A stretch of 8,509 nucleotides of DNA. Source: JAGOUY01 sp964541725. Its GTDB lineage: Bacteria > Patescibacteriota > Patescibacteriia > 2-12-FULL-60-25. A program made the translations under genes and the position numbers. This document shows, piece by piece, positions 1 to 6,719 of the stretch (within the stretch, counting starts at the first letter, position 1; the number at the start of each line of letters is the position of its first letter). Location of the stretch: contig CAZIQG010000052.1 of assembly GCA_964541725.1 (NCBI GenBank), positions 1 to 8,509 of the forward strand, written 5' to 3'. The notes below the pieces were generated by a model, which saw nothing but the letters and a program-made list of their open reading frames with translations, was not told the DNA's origin and did no database searches.

Positions 1-991
1 TAGAAAATAATAAATTATGGTGCGTGAGTGACGGGATCCGTCCTTTGATCCCAAGATAGAGAATGAGCGCAGAAGGAGCTAAGACACGCGATTTCCAATA
101 TTTCTCGTCATACTGTTGATATTCTTTAGACAAAAGCTGCGTCTCCGTATGATGGATATCCGCATTTGAAATGACAATGTCTGCGCGTATTTCTTGACCA
201 TTAGTGAGACGAATCCCCACCGCTTGACTATCCTCTACCAGAATCTTTTCGACAGGCGTGTCAGTTTGGAGTTTTACCCCATGCTTTTTTGCGAGACGAA
301 CGAGAGCGTGAATGATTTCGTAAATGCCTTTTTTTGGATAATAGACTCCCATTTTGAAGTCTATATAGTTCATGATGCTGTAGAGAGCAGGCGTTGCATA
401 CGGAGAACTTCCTAGAAAGACGAGCTGATATTCTAAGATCTTCTGAAGAGCTTCGCTCTTAAAAATGCGTGATATATATGCGTGCATGTTGGAAAAGACG
501 GATAAACGCCTTCCATTTTTCAGCGCTTCCCAAGTAAAAAGGTCGCGAAGCGTATCGTAATTCTTATACATAAACGAACGCTTGGAGAGGGTATACGCCT
601 CCCCCGCTCGTTTAAGATGCTCTTTTAGTTTTTCGTATGATCCAGGTTCAAGCGCTTCAAGCGTAGGGCGATCACGTTCGATATCTGAGTAGATATCGAC
701 TTGCTTGCCTTCATCTTTAAAAAAGATGCGATAAGAAGGCCCAAGACGGACAAGATCAAGATGTTTCTCGACTCGCTCCCCCATTAGCTCAAAAAAATGC
801 TCGAAAATATCCGGCATGAGATACCAGGATGGACCCATATCAAAGCGAAAGCCTTCGGCTTCAAAGATGCTCGCGCGGCCACCGAATTGCTCGTTCTTCT
901 CAAAGACCTGGACGTCGTAGCCTTGCTTTGCAAGCAAGCAGGCCGTGGCGAGACCACCAATTCCGGAACCAATGATGATGACAGATTTCAT
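1..991 (-). CDS. crtI: Phytoene desaturase (CrtI family), C-terminus cut by window edge
   Basis: FAD-dependent carotenoid desaturase that introduces double bonds into phytoene, giving zeta-carotene, neurosporene or lycopene, at or in the membrane. About 330 codons are open to the window edge; the family is usually about 490-510 residues, so roughly the last third is missing. The N-terminus shows the dinucleotide-binding fold (VIIIGSGIGG, glycines at 8, 10 and 13), an acidic strand end (VFEKNEQFGGRA, about 30-41) and the CrtI-type FDMGPSWYLMPD segment. Near the edge, YLGIKGRIPSLTHHNLLF fits the family's conserved HH region. The ATG overlaps the crtB stop as ATGA (988-991), so its translation is probably coupled to crtB; no SD is evident. 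How many desaturations it performs cannot be read from the sequence. A diapophytoene desaturase (CrtN) is the main alternative, but the neighbouring GGPP-type synthase and crtB favour phytoene as substrate. Confidence 0.9.
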   Translation of the reverse strand, partial: MKSVIIIGSGIGGLATACLLAKQGYDVQVFEKNEQFGGRASIFEAEGFRFDMGPSWYLMPDIFEHFFELMGERVEKHLDLVRLGPSYRIFFKDEGKQVDIYSDIERDRPTLEALEPGSYEKLKEHLKRAGEAYTLSKRSFMYKNYDTLRDLFTWEALKNGRRLSVFSNMHAYISRIFKSEALQKILEYQLVFLGSSPYATPALYSIMNYIDFKMGVYYPKKGIYEIIHALVRLAKKHGVKLQTDTPVEKILVEDSQAVGIRLTNGQEIRADIVISNADIHHTETQLLSKEYQQYDEKYWKSRVLAPSALILYLGIKGRIPSLTHHNLLFS

Positions 992-1863
992 AGTAGTATA
1001 GCTTTTATTTTCTCGAACAGGCTCGTTCGCGCTCGCTGCCGATACACGTCGTATCCTTGATCCTCAATCTTGCGAAGGATGAGGCGATAGAGATCGCTTC
1101 CCGCTTGTACCCCTCGTCTTCCCCGAGGATCGAGGAGCTTGATCCCTTGATTCGCCTCCTCATAGAGCGCGTCCGCACGAGCGATCTGGAATTTCATCCA
1201 GGCCTTAAATCGGTCATCGACGATATGATTTTTAATGTCCTCTTCAGATAATCCAAATCGCTTCAGTTCATCTTGAGGTAAATAGATCCGCCCTCTTTCC
1301 TCGAAATCTTCTCGGATATCTCTTAGGAAATTCGTGAGCTGCATGGCATACCCCAGCCTCTCTGCGTAGGGAAGCGCCTCTTGGCTCGTGAAACCGATCA
1401 CGTGCGTCATCATGAGCCCAACGACGGCAGCTGATCCATACATATACTGCTTAAGATCTTCATACGTCTCATAGCGTGAACAGGTCAGATCTTGCTGCAT
1501 AACTTGGAGAAAATCAGTCGCGTACCACTCTGGAATCTGGTAGTGTTGGAATAATTCACGCGCGGCAGAGAGGACGGGATCCACGGCCGGATTCCTGCAC
1601 GACTCCTGCCATGCTGCTTGCCATACGCGCAATGATTCGAGAGAAGAAAGACCCTCCGTCATTTGCGCGACTTGATATTGGTCACGCAGATGTTTTGCTC
1701 CCGCTACGGTATCCACCATCTCATCCGGCACGCGGAAAAAAGCATACAGCACGTGCGTTGCTTCGCGAATCTCACGGGGAAAAAGGCGCGTCGCCCAATA
1801 ATAACTCGTCCCGTATTCATGATGGATGCGGCGACAGACTTCTACATTCACAGAAGACGACAT
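988..1863 (-). CDS. crtB: Phytoene synthase (squalene/phytoene synthase family)
   Basis: Condenses two geranylgeranyl diphosphates head to head, through prephytoene diphosphate, to phytoene, the first committed carotenoid step. The 291-residue length is normal. Both Mg-diphosphate-binding aspartate motifs are visible: FFRVPDEMVD (D47 to D51) and LTNFLRDIREDFEERGRIYLP (D182 to D186). The segment YMYGSAAVVGLM (140-151) matches the family's central helix. The ATG at 1863 is the only possible start in frame because an in-frame TGA lies three codons upstream (ACG and CAT intervene). The only strong SD-like run, GGGGAGGA, lies 15 nt from this ATG, which is long, and it is folded into a hairpin (see 1867-1910). 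The gene follows the prenyl synthase after a 47-nt gap and overlaps crtI by 4 bp. Squalene synthase is a less likely alternative, since the downstream partner is a CrtI-type desaturase. Confidence 0.92.
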   Translation of the reverse strand: MSSSVNVEVCRRIHHEYGTSYYWATRLFPREIREATHVLYAFFRVPDEMVDTVAGAKHLRDQYQVAQMTEGLSSLESLRVWQAAWQESCRNPAVDPVLSAARELFQHYQIPEWYATDFLQVMQQDLTCSRYETYEDLKQYMYGSAAVVGLMMTHVIGFTSQEALPYAERLGYAMQLTNFLRDIREDFEERGRIYLPQDELKRFGLSEEDIKNHIVDDRFKAWMKFQIARADALYEEANQGIKLLDPRGRRGVQAGSDLYRLILRKIEDQGYDVYRQRARTSLFEKIKAILL

Positions 1864-1866
1864 ATG

Positions 1867-1910
1867 CGTTCATTTAAGTCCTCCCCTTACCTTAAGTGGA
1901 GGACTGAACG
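1867..1910 (-). promoter_or_regulatory. Hairpin sequestering the crtB Shine-Dalgarno site
   Basis: In the minus-strand transcript, between the prenyl synthase stop and the crtB start, an 8-bp perfect stem (AGTCCTCC with GGAGGACT; plus-strand 1898-1905 with 1877-1884) is followed by one mismatch (1885/1897), four more pairs (1886-1889 with 1893-1896) and a 3-nt loop. Below it, CGTTC and GAACG (1906-1910 with 1867-1871) add five pairs across a 5-nt bulge. The 3' arm contains the GGAGG SD of crtB, paired to a CCTCC anti-SD-like arm. The structure begins two nt after the upstream stop codon (TAA at 1915-1913), so a ribosome terminating there should unfold it. No U-run follows, so an intrinsic terminator is unlikely. 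The pairing is seen directly; the control role is inferred. Confidence 0.6.
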
Positions 1911-1912
1911 AA

Positions 1913-2977
1913 TTAATGTGTGCGCTGGCGGATGAATTGTACCAGCCCCTCTAATTCTTCGGTTTGGACCCGTTGTTTTTTGAGACCTTCTAATACCTGC
2001 AAAGCATTCTCAAACAACGTATTCATGCGCGTTTGGCCCGCTGCAAAGGCTCCCGAGTCCTCAAATAAAGCCTGAACGGCCGGACGGTCTGCCTCTGTAA
2101 GTTCTTTGCCAAGATAATTTTGTAGCGTCCTTTTCTGTTCCTCGGTGCCATGCTTTATGACATGTTGGGTGAAAACCGTATGCTGCCGTTCTCGTAAATC
2201 TGTGAGAACAGCCTTCCCTGTGTGTTTTGCGCTTTGAGTGAGATCGATATAGTCGTCTTGGATTTGGAAAGCGAGACCGATCGCCGTCCCAAAGGCATCA
2301 CAGCCTGATAAGACTTTTTTAGAGGCGCCCGCTAACACGGCCCCAATACGAAGGGGACGAACGAATGTATAGCTCGCTGTTTTAAGGAGCATTTTAATAT
2401 CAATCAAGCTTGTTTCGACGGAGGCGCGCGCGGCTGAATCGATATCTACCATTTCTCCGATCATCACTTCTTGTACCATCACATCATATTCTTCCAAGGC
2501 AGCGCGTAGGCGTTTTTGCGAATGTCCAGGAACTCCATGACGCAACATACGATTTGCGGCGGCATGCAATAAATCCCCTAACAGTATAGCGTGACCACAA
2601 CCGATATGCTCTAAATCTCCAAACCTCAGCTCCTGTTTCAGCACTTCTTGCGCAAAGCGATGAAGCGTGGGAACGCCGTGACGCTCCGTTCCATGATCAA
2701 TAATATCATCGTGAATAAGCGCGAAGAGATGAAAACATTCTAGGGCGGAGACGTAGCGCAGGAGGTCATCCGTAATCTCCCCTCCCAACATCTTGTATCC
2801 CAGCGTCGCCACATAGGGTCGCACGCGTTTGCCGCCAGAAGCTGCTAACGTCAAAACATGATGCGAGGTTCTTGTCAGAAAAGGATCTTCTGATAACCCA
2901 GAAAATGCCTCCACTTGGCGACGCATTTCATGTAAGAAAATCGGGTCAAGTTGTTGCTTGAATGTTTGGATATTCAT
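1913..2977 (-). CDS. crtE: Polyprenyl diphosphate synthase, probably geranylgeranyl diphosphate synthase
   Basis: All-trans prenyltransferase that adds isopentenyl diphosphate to allylic diphosphates. Family motifs are complete: GGKRVRP (48-54), the first aspartate-rich motif LIHDDIIDHGTERHG (DDIID at 90-94, without the two-residue insertion of type-II enzymes) and the second, FQIQDDYIDL (DDYID at 241-245), followed by HTGKAVLTDL. The residue five positions before the first Asp is Phe85. A bulky aromatic there is known from archaeal type-I GGPP synthases to stop elongation at C20, which suits the phytoene synthase next door. At 354 residues it is somewhat longer than most family members (about 300-330). 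The ATG overlaps the murG stop as ATGA (2974-2977), with no SD, implying coupling to murG. A longer-chain synthase serving another pathway is possible. The symbol could equally be idsA. Confidence 0.88.
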   Translation of the reverse strand: MNIQTFKQQLDPIFLHEMRRQVEAFSGLSEDPFLTRTSHHVLTLAASGGKRVRPYVATLGYKMLGGEITDDLLRYVSALECFHLFALIHDDIIDHGTERHGVPTLHRFAQEVLKQELRFGDLEHIGCGHAILLGDLLHAAANRMLRHGVPGHSQKRLRAALEEYDVMVQEVMIGEMVDIDSAARASVETSLIDIKMLLKTASYTFVRPLRIGAVLAGASKKVLSGCDAFGTAIGLAFQIQDDYIDLTQSAKHTGKAVLTDLRERQHTVFTQHVIKHGTEEQKRTLQNYLGKELTEADRPAVQALFEDSGAFAAGQTRMNTLFENALQVLEGLKKQRVQTEELEGLVQFIRQRTH

Positions 2978-4065
2978 ACCCGGGAGGCGAGATAGTAGAG
3001 GATGCGTTTCGCAAAGGCGGTTCCGTCATCCGTCGGAAAAAACTTATTCGCTCGTTCACCCATAGCTTGCCGTTCGGAGCGGTCATGTAAGAGAAGCTTG
3101 GCGCTACTTACCACGTCCTCGTCAAAGCTGGAAGAAGCTTGGTCGAAGACGATCGCCGCTCCGCGCTCCTCAAAAGCGCGTGCATTTGCCTCTTGATGCG
3201 TGTCGGGGATCGGAATAATGAAAGCGGCTTTTTTTAAGCCGGCTATTTCCGATAAGGTTCCGATACCGGCACGCGTTATTTCTAGATCTGCGGCCGCATG
3301 TGCGCGCTCCATCTCTTCTGCGCTTAATAATGAGCGGACAACGTAGCCTTTGCGTTGCCGCTGCTGTAAATGCGTGTCTTTCCCTTGCCCCGTGATATGG
3401 ATCACCTGTGTAAAGCGAAGCAGGGTATCGAGAGTTCGTTCCACGAATAGATTCAAGGCGTGTGCCCCCTGTCCTCCGCCAAAGATACACACGATGGACT
3501 GATGGGGATCAAGTCCAAACGTTCGAGCTGCCACTTCACGTGTAGGCAATGCAGCCAGTGCGTAGCGCATGGGCGTCGTTAATGGTTCATCACTTACTCG
3601 CTCACCGAAGGGACGTTTTTCGTATTCAAATGAGGTTGTGACACTTATACATTGTTGGGCAATTAAACGATTTGCGAGACCTGGCTCAAGATCTAGCTGA
3701 TGCGCGAAGCAAGGAATGCGTTTTGCTGCCGCCACTCGGATTACCGGCACTGCGGAAAACCCTCCAGCGGTAACAAGCGCGTTGGGCTTTAGAGCCTCGA
3801 TTAATTGCTTAGCCGTCTTACGCGCTTGCAGCCATTGATACGGAAACGTTACCCAGCCTAAAGAGGGATAACGTGGCCACTTGGCGACGGCCAACGAAAA
3901 AAATTTCATCCCTTGTGCCTCGACCAAGATTTTTTCAGGACCATTCGGCGTCCCGATCCAGCTACATGTGAGTTGGCGTGGCCCATGTCGTTTCAAGGCC
4001 TGAGCAACTGCTAAAAGAGGGGTGACAGGCCCTAAACTTCCTCCTCCCGCAAAAACAATATTCAT
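2974..4065 (-). CDS. murG: UDP-GlcNAc:lipid I N-acetylglucosaminyltransferase (MurG)
   Basis: GT-B glycosyltransferase on the inner face of the membrane that converts lipid I to lipid II in peptidoglycan synthesis. The 363-residue length is typical. The C-terminal donor domain is clear: FGGGQGAHALN (195-205), RAGIGTLSEIAG (265-276, with Glu273) and IPDTHQEANA (286-295), which match the UDP-GlcNAc-binding region. The N-terminal domain has TAGGFSAVPV (99-108). Two normally strict acceptor-side motifs are altered. The glycine loop is GGGSLGPVTP (7-16), with Pro13 where MurG usually has His, and HEQNAVPG is replaced by HQLDLEPG (122-129). I associate such changes with Candidate Phyla Radiation enzymes. 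The start lies 3 nt after the ftsW stop with no SD. The gene order mraY-ftsW-murG supports the assignment over other GT28 enzymes. Confidence 0.93.
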   Translation of the reverse strand: MNIVFAGGGSLGPVTPLLAVAQALKRHGPRQLTCSWIGTPNGPEKILVEAQGMKFFSLAVAKWPRYPSLGWVTFPYQWLQARKTAKQLIEALKPNALVTAGGFSAVPVIRVAAAKRIPCFAHQLDLEPGLANRLIAQQCISVTTSFEYEKRPFGERVSDEPLTTPMRYALAALPTREVAARTFGLDPHQSIVCIFGGGQGAHALNLFVERTLDTLLRFTQVIHITGQGKDTHLQQRQRKGYVVRSLLSAEEMERAHAAADLEITRAGIGTLSEIAGLKKAAFIIPIPDTHQEANARAFEERGAAIVFDQASSSFDEDVVSSAKLLLHDRSERQAMGERANKFFPTDDGTAFAKRILYYLASRV

Positions 4066-4068
4066 ATG

Positions 4069-5193
4069 TTACCGTACCCGCGCATTATTACTGCGTGGAA
4101 TTCCCGCTAAGAGCCCCAAGGCGCCTAACAAAGACACCATGGCAGAACCACCGTGAGAAATTAAGGGGAGAGTGACGCCGGTCATCGGCATTAACCCCGT
4201 CATAGAACCTACGTTGAGAAACAATTGAACCGCGATCCAGACACCAACCCCTGCCGCAATATATCGGCCAAATGGATCGCGCGCTTCTCGTGAGATGATA
4301 AAACAGCGCCAAATCAAGCCTGCGAACACGAGCAAGAGCGCAAGCATAACCACAAATCCAAGCTCTTCTGCAATCACGGCGGAGATCGAGTCTGCCTCGA
4401 CTTCGGGGAGATACAAAAACTTTTGTCGCGAATGTCCATAACCAAGACCAAACCAGCCTCCGGATCCGACCGCTAAAATTGCTTGATTGATATGGTATCC
4501 GACTCCTAATGGGTCGAGTTCTGGATGAAGAAAGGCCGTAAAACGACGCGCACGATATTGCGAATGACGAATGAGGAGCGTCAGGAGGCCGATCCCCATC
4601 ACAGACAATCCGGCAAACCACACCACAGGCGCACCCGATAAAAAATAGACGAACAAGGACATGAGCACGATCACGGCCATAGAACCGGTATCAGGCTGCA
4701 AAATCACAAGTAACATGACGGCTCCAAGCGCGGCTAAAAACGGGATCAAGCCATTCTCTAACGTGTGATGGTCGCGCTGCCCTTCACGATTTGCGAGCCA
4801 GGCCGATAAGTAGATGAGAAATGTGAGTTTTACAAATTCCGTCGGCTGGACCGTGAATGCTCCTAGATGAATCCAACCCCGGGCACCGCCTAGCTCAAGA
4901 CCAATCCCTGGAATAAATACAAGCGTGAGAGCAATGATGCTTCCGATTAAGGCAAAGAGCGCGAAGCGTCGCCAGATACGATAATCAATGAGAGCAAGCG
5001 TGAAGAAGGCGATGAAGCCCGGGATGATGCCGTTCGTGAGTTGATGTTTTACAAAATACAGACTAGATCCAGAACGCGAGAGAGCAACCGGCCCCGTCGC
5101 AGACAGCAACATAACAAGCCCGAATACCAATAACCCAAAGGTGGTCCAGAGGATCCCTGGGTCAAGCGTACGAAAGCGATCGAGGGCGCGCAT
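4069..5193 (-). CDS. ftsW: SEDS peptidoglycan glycosyltransferase FtsW (RodA/FtsW family)
   Basis: Polytopic membrane protein of the SEDS family that polymerises lipid II into glycan strands, working with a class B penicillin-binding protein at the division septum. At 374 residues, with about ten hydrophobic segments, it fits the family. Visible motifs are GGARGWIHLGAFTVQPTEFVK (102-122), QPDTGS (166-171), the extracellular loop GSGGWFGLGYGHSRQKFLYL followed by PEVEADSISAVIAEELG (from 243 to 279), and the C-terminal MTGVTLPLISHGGSA. Asp268 in the loop aligns with the catalytic aspartate known from RodA and FtsW. FtsW is preferred to RodA because the gene sits between mraY and murG as in division and cell-wall clusters; sequence alone does not settle it. 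It starts 5 nt after the mraY stop and ends 3 nt before murG. No SD is visible. Confidence 0.9.
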   Translation of the reverse strand: MRALDRFRTLDPGILWTTFGLLVFGLVMLLSATGPVALSRSGSSLYFVKHQLTNGIIPGFIAFFTLALIDYRIWRRFALFALIGSIIALTLVFIPGIGLELGGARGWIHLGAFTVQPTEFVKLTFLIYLSAWLANREGQRDHHTLENGLIPFLAALGAVMLLVILQPDTGSMAVIVLMSLFVYFLSGAPVVWFAGLSVMGIGLLTLLIRHSQYRARRFTAFLHPELDPLGVGYHINQAILAVGSGGWFGLGYGHSRQKFLYLPEVEADSISAVIAEELGFVVMLALLLVFAGLIWRCFIISREARDPFGRYIAAGVGVWIAVQLFLNVGSMTGLMPMTGVTLPLISHGGSAMVSLLGALGLLAGIPRSNNARVR

Positions 5194-5198
5194 GAGAA

Positions 5199-6251
5199 TT
5201 AAATACGATCAATCAACGCAAGGACGGAGCCAATCCCCGCACACACAAACGAGACAAGCCAAAAACGCATGACGATTTGCGGCTCCGTCCAGCCGATGGC
5301 TTCAAAATGGTGATGGACGGGCGTGCTATGGAAGATTTTCTTGCCGCGTAATTTCTTACTGGCCACCTGAACAAGAACGGATAGGCTCTCGATGACAAAC
5401 GGTAGACCGATAACGAGCAACAGGAGCGGTTGATTCGTCATGAGGGCAACTACACCGAGCACGGTTCCAAGCGACATAGCACCCGTATCCCCCATCATGA
5501 TAGACGCAGGGTTCACGTTGAACCAGAGAAATCCGAGCAACGTACCAATGATGACGGCACACATAGTGGCCAAGTCTGTACGTCCTTGTGCCCAAGCGAT
5601 CACCGCGTACGCCCCAAAGGCGGTGAGCAAGCCTCCCCCGGCTAACCCATCCAGCCCATCTGTCTCGTTGACGGACAAAGAGGTGGCCACGATCGTTAAA
5701 ATGAAAAAGGGAACATACCACCAGCCGATATTATAGGTTCCCACAAACGGAATATGTAATTGGTCCCAGCCCAACTTTGTATAAAACCACCATGCCCCTA
5801 CAACAGCGATCAGTGTGTACGACAGGATCCTATGCCGTTTGCGTAACCCACCCCCGCGCGGACCTAAGCGACGTACGTTCCAATAATCATCGATCAAGCC
5901 AACCACGGCGGCGGCGAACATGAGACCCAAGGGCAACCAGGTTTGCCCACGTGATAAGAACGAAATCTGGCAAGCAAGACTTCCCTCACCCATCAGGTTA
6001 CACGCCTCGCCGAACACGAGTGCCAACACAAGGACAACGCCCCACATGGCAATGCCACCCATAGTTGGCATTCCTGCTTTTGCTTTATGCAGGCTTGCCA
6101 TGACGGGCGCACTTGCCAGGTCACGAATATTTTTTCCCATCTTGGCGGCACGCAGGAGCCGGATTAAGATCGGCATGAGTAAAAAAACCCCGCCAAAGGC
6201 CAAGGCCATCATACCCAACGGTCGTGCCACAAAAAAGGTAGGATCAGTCAT
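5199..6251 (-). CDS. mraY: Phospho-N-acetylmuramoyl-pentapeptide transferase (MraY)
   Basis: Integral membrane enzyme that moves phospho-MurNAc-pentapeptide from UDP to undecaprenyl phosphate, making lipid I. It has 350 residues, close to the usual 320-360, and many hydrophobic helices. Family signatures are present in order: HKAKAGMPTMGG (55-66; usually GTPTMGG, here Met61), LIDDYWNVRR (Asp121-Asp122), SVNETDGLDGLAGG (193-206), FNVNPASIMMGDTG (244-257, with Asp255) and the cytoplasmic triple-histidine loop PVHHHFEAIGW (311-321). The start at 6251 has no recognisable SD and follows a 47-nt spacer containing a period-7 repeat. It is probably co-transcribed with the membrane-protein gene upstream and with ftsW downstream (5-nt gap). 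The murD gene often found between mraY and ftsW in other bacteria is absent here. Confidence 0.95.
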   Translation of the reverse strand: MTDPTFFVARPLGMMALAFGGVFLLMPILIRLLRAAKMGKNIRDLASAPVMASLHKAKAGMPTMGGIAMWGVVLVLALVFGEACNLMGEGSLACQISFLSRGQTWLPLGLMFAAAVVGLIDDYWNVRRLGPRGGGLRKRHRILSYTLIAVVGAWWFYTKLGWDQLHIPFVGTYNIGWWYVPFFILTIVATSLSVNETDGLDGLAGGGLLTAFGAYAVIAWAQGRTDLATMCAVIIGTLLGFLWFNVNPASIMMGDTGAMSLGTVLGVVALMTNQPLLLLVIGLPFVIESLSVLVQVASKKLRGKKIFHSTPVHHHFEAIGWTEPQIVMRFWLVSFVCAGIGSVLALIDRI

Positions 6252-6255
6252 ACAT

Positions 6256-6290
6256 AGTATGGGTATACAGTATCGAGTATTGAGAATAGA
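6256..6290. repeat. Degenerate period-7 repeat before mraY
   Basis: On the plus strand, GTAT recurs at 6257, 6263, 6270 and 6277, with GAAT at 6284. The spacings are 6, 7, 7 and 7 nt, so the unit is roughly GTATNGA (ATAC on the transcribed strand). It fills most of the 47-nt gap between the upstream membrane-protein gene and mraY and ends just before the mraY ATG. The function is unknown. The sequence differs from the array at 7055-7134, but the period is the same. Confidence 0.55.
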
Positions 6291-6298
6291 AAAAGGTA

Positions 6299-6682
6299 CT
6301 ACTGATTAATCCGAACAAGATGCCATAACGCCATCATCCAGGGGATACTCCAGAGCACCGCCAAAAGCAGAAAGCTCCAGGCTTGATACAGATCTTCGCG
6401 ATAGACGCCGTAGGCCCAGACGAGATCGGCCACGACGAGCACAAGCCAGACGGCGGGAAATAAAAAAATCCATCCCCAAGGACCGATGGCATCAATTCCC
6501 ACATAAATATTATAATGTAATACCATCAACCCGCCTGTGGCCTGGCCATGTAAAGCTGCCATACGGGCAATAAACCAGGCACTCCCCCCTACCATAAAAA
6601 GCAGGGTGGCAATGGTTACCACCTTTACCCACGGATCCTGCCAAGCGCGCTTAGCAGAAAAGAGCCATTGTTCAACGGTCAT
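6299..6682 (-). CDS. Small three-helix membrane protein of unknown function
   Basis: A 127-residue protein with three hydrophobic segments at about 20-40, 66-90 and 101-123, and a short charged N-terminus, so it should be an integral membrane protein. Between the first and second helices lies the striking segment LHYNIYVGIDAIGPWGW (55-71), whose Asn, Asp, Gly and Trp residues look like conserved functional positions rather than plain membrane filler. I recall similar LHYNIYxGID-GPW proteins annotated as hypothetical in Candidate Phyla Radiation genomes, but cannot confirm this. It is the first gene of the apparent cell-wall and carotenoid operon, just upstream of mraY, which suggests a role linked to lipid-carrier or envelope work (inference only). 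No SD is seen; a promoter with its -10 box 8 nt before the ATG points to a nearly leaderless message. Confidence 0.75.
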   Translation of the reverse strand: MTVEQWLFSAKRAWQDPWVKVVTIATLLFMVGGSAWFIARMAALHGQATGGLMVLHYNIYVGIDAIGPWGWIFLFPAVWLVLVVADLVWAYGVYREDLYQAWSFLLLAVLWSIPWMMALWHLVRINQ

Positions 6683-6690
6683 CTAGGGCT

Positions 6691-6719
6691 ATTCTACGCA
6701 ATTCGTGACAGACTGTCAC
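6691..6719 (-). promoter_or_regulatory. Sigma70-type promoter for the membrane-protein/mraY operon
   Basis: On the minus strand, GTGACA (6719-6714, five of six matches to TTGACA) and TAGAAT (6696-6691, five of six matches to TATAAT) are separated by exactly 17 nt. The predicted start of transcription is about A6684, giving a leader of roughly 0-2 nt before the ATG at 6682. The -35 box and part of the spacer lie inside a perfect dyad (6704-6720). Confidence 0.55.

Noticed and set aside
1877..1905. The hairpin before crtB as an intrinsic terminator
   Set aside because: No U-run follows on the minus-strand transcript, and crtB and crtI continue in the same operon.
1611..1935. Two overlapping plus-strand open frames across crtB
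   Set aside because: They are antisense to a well-supported phytoene synthase, with no start signal or family pattern.
3170..3490. 106-codon minus-strand open frame inside murG
   Set aside because: It is an alternative frame of murG with Arg-rich, non-protein-like composition.
4088..4621. 177-codon minus-strand open frame inside ftsW
   Set aside because: It is a shifted frame of ftsW, rich in Arg and Ser with no membrane segments; the real frame carries all SEDS motifs.
5356..5736. Open frames of about 100-120 codons on both strands inside mraY
   Set aside because: They are shadows of the mraY coding frame, which has every family signature.
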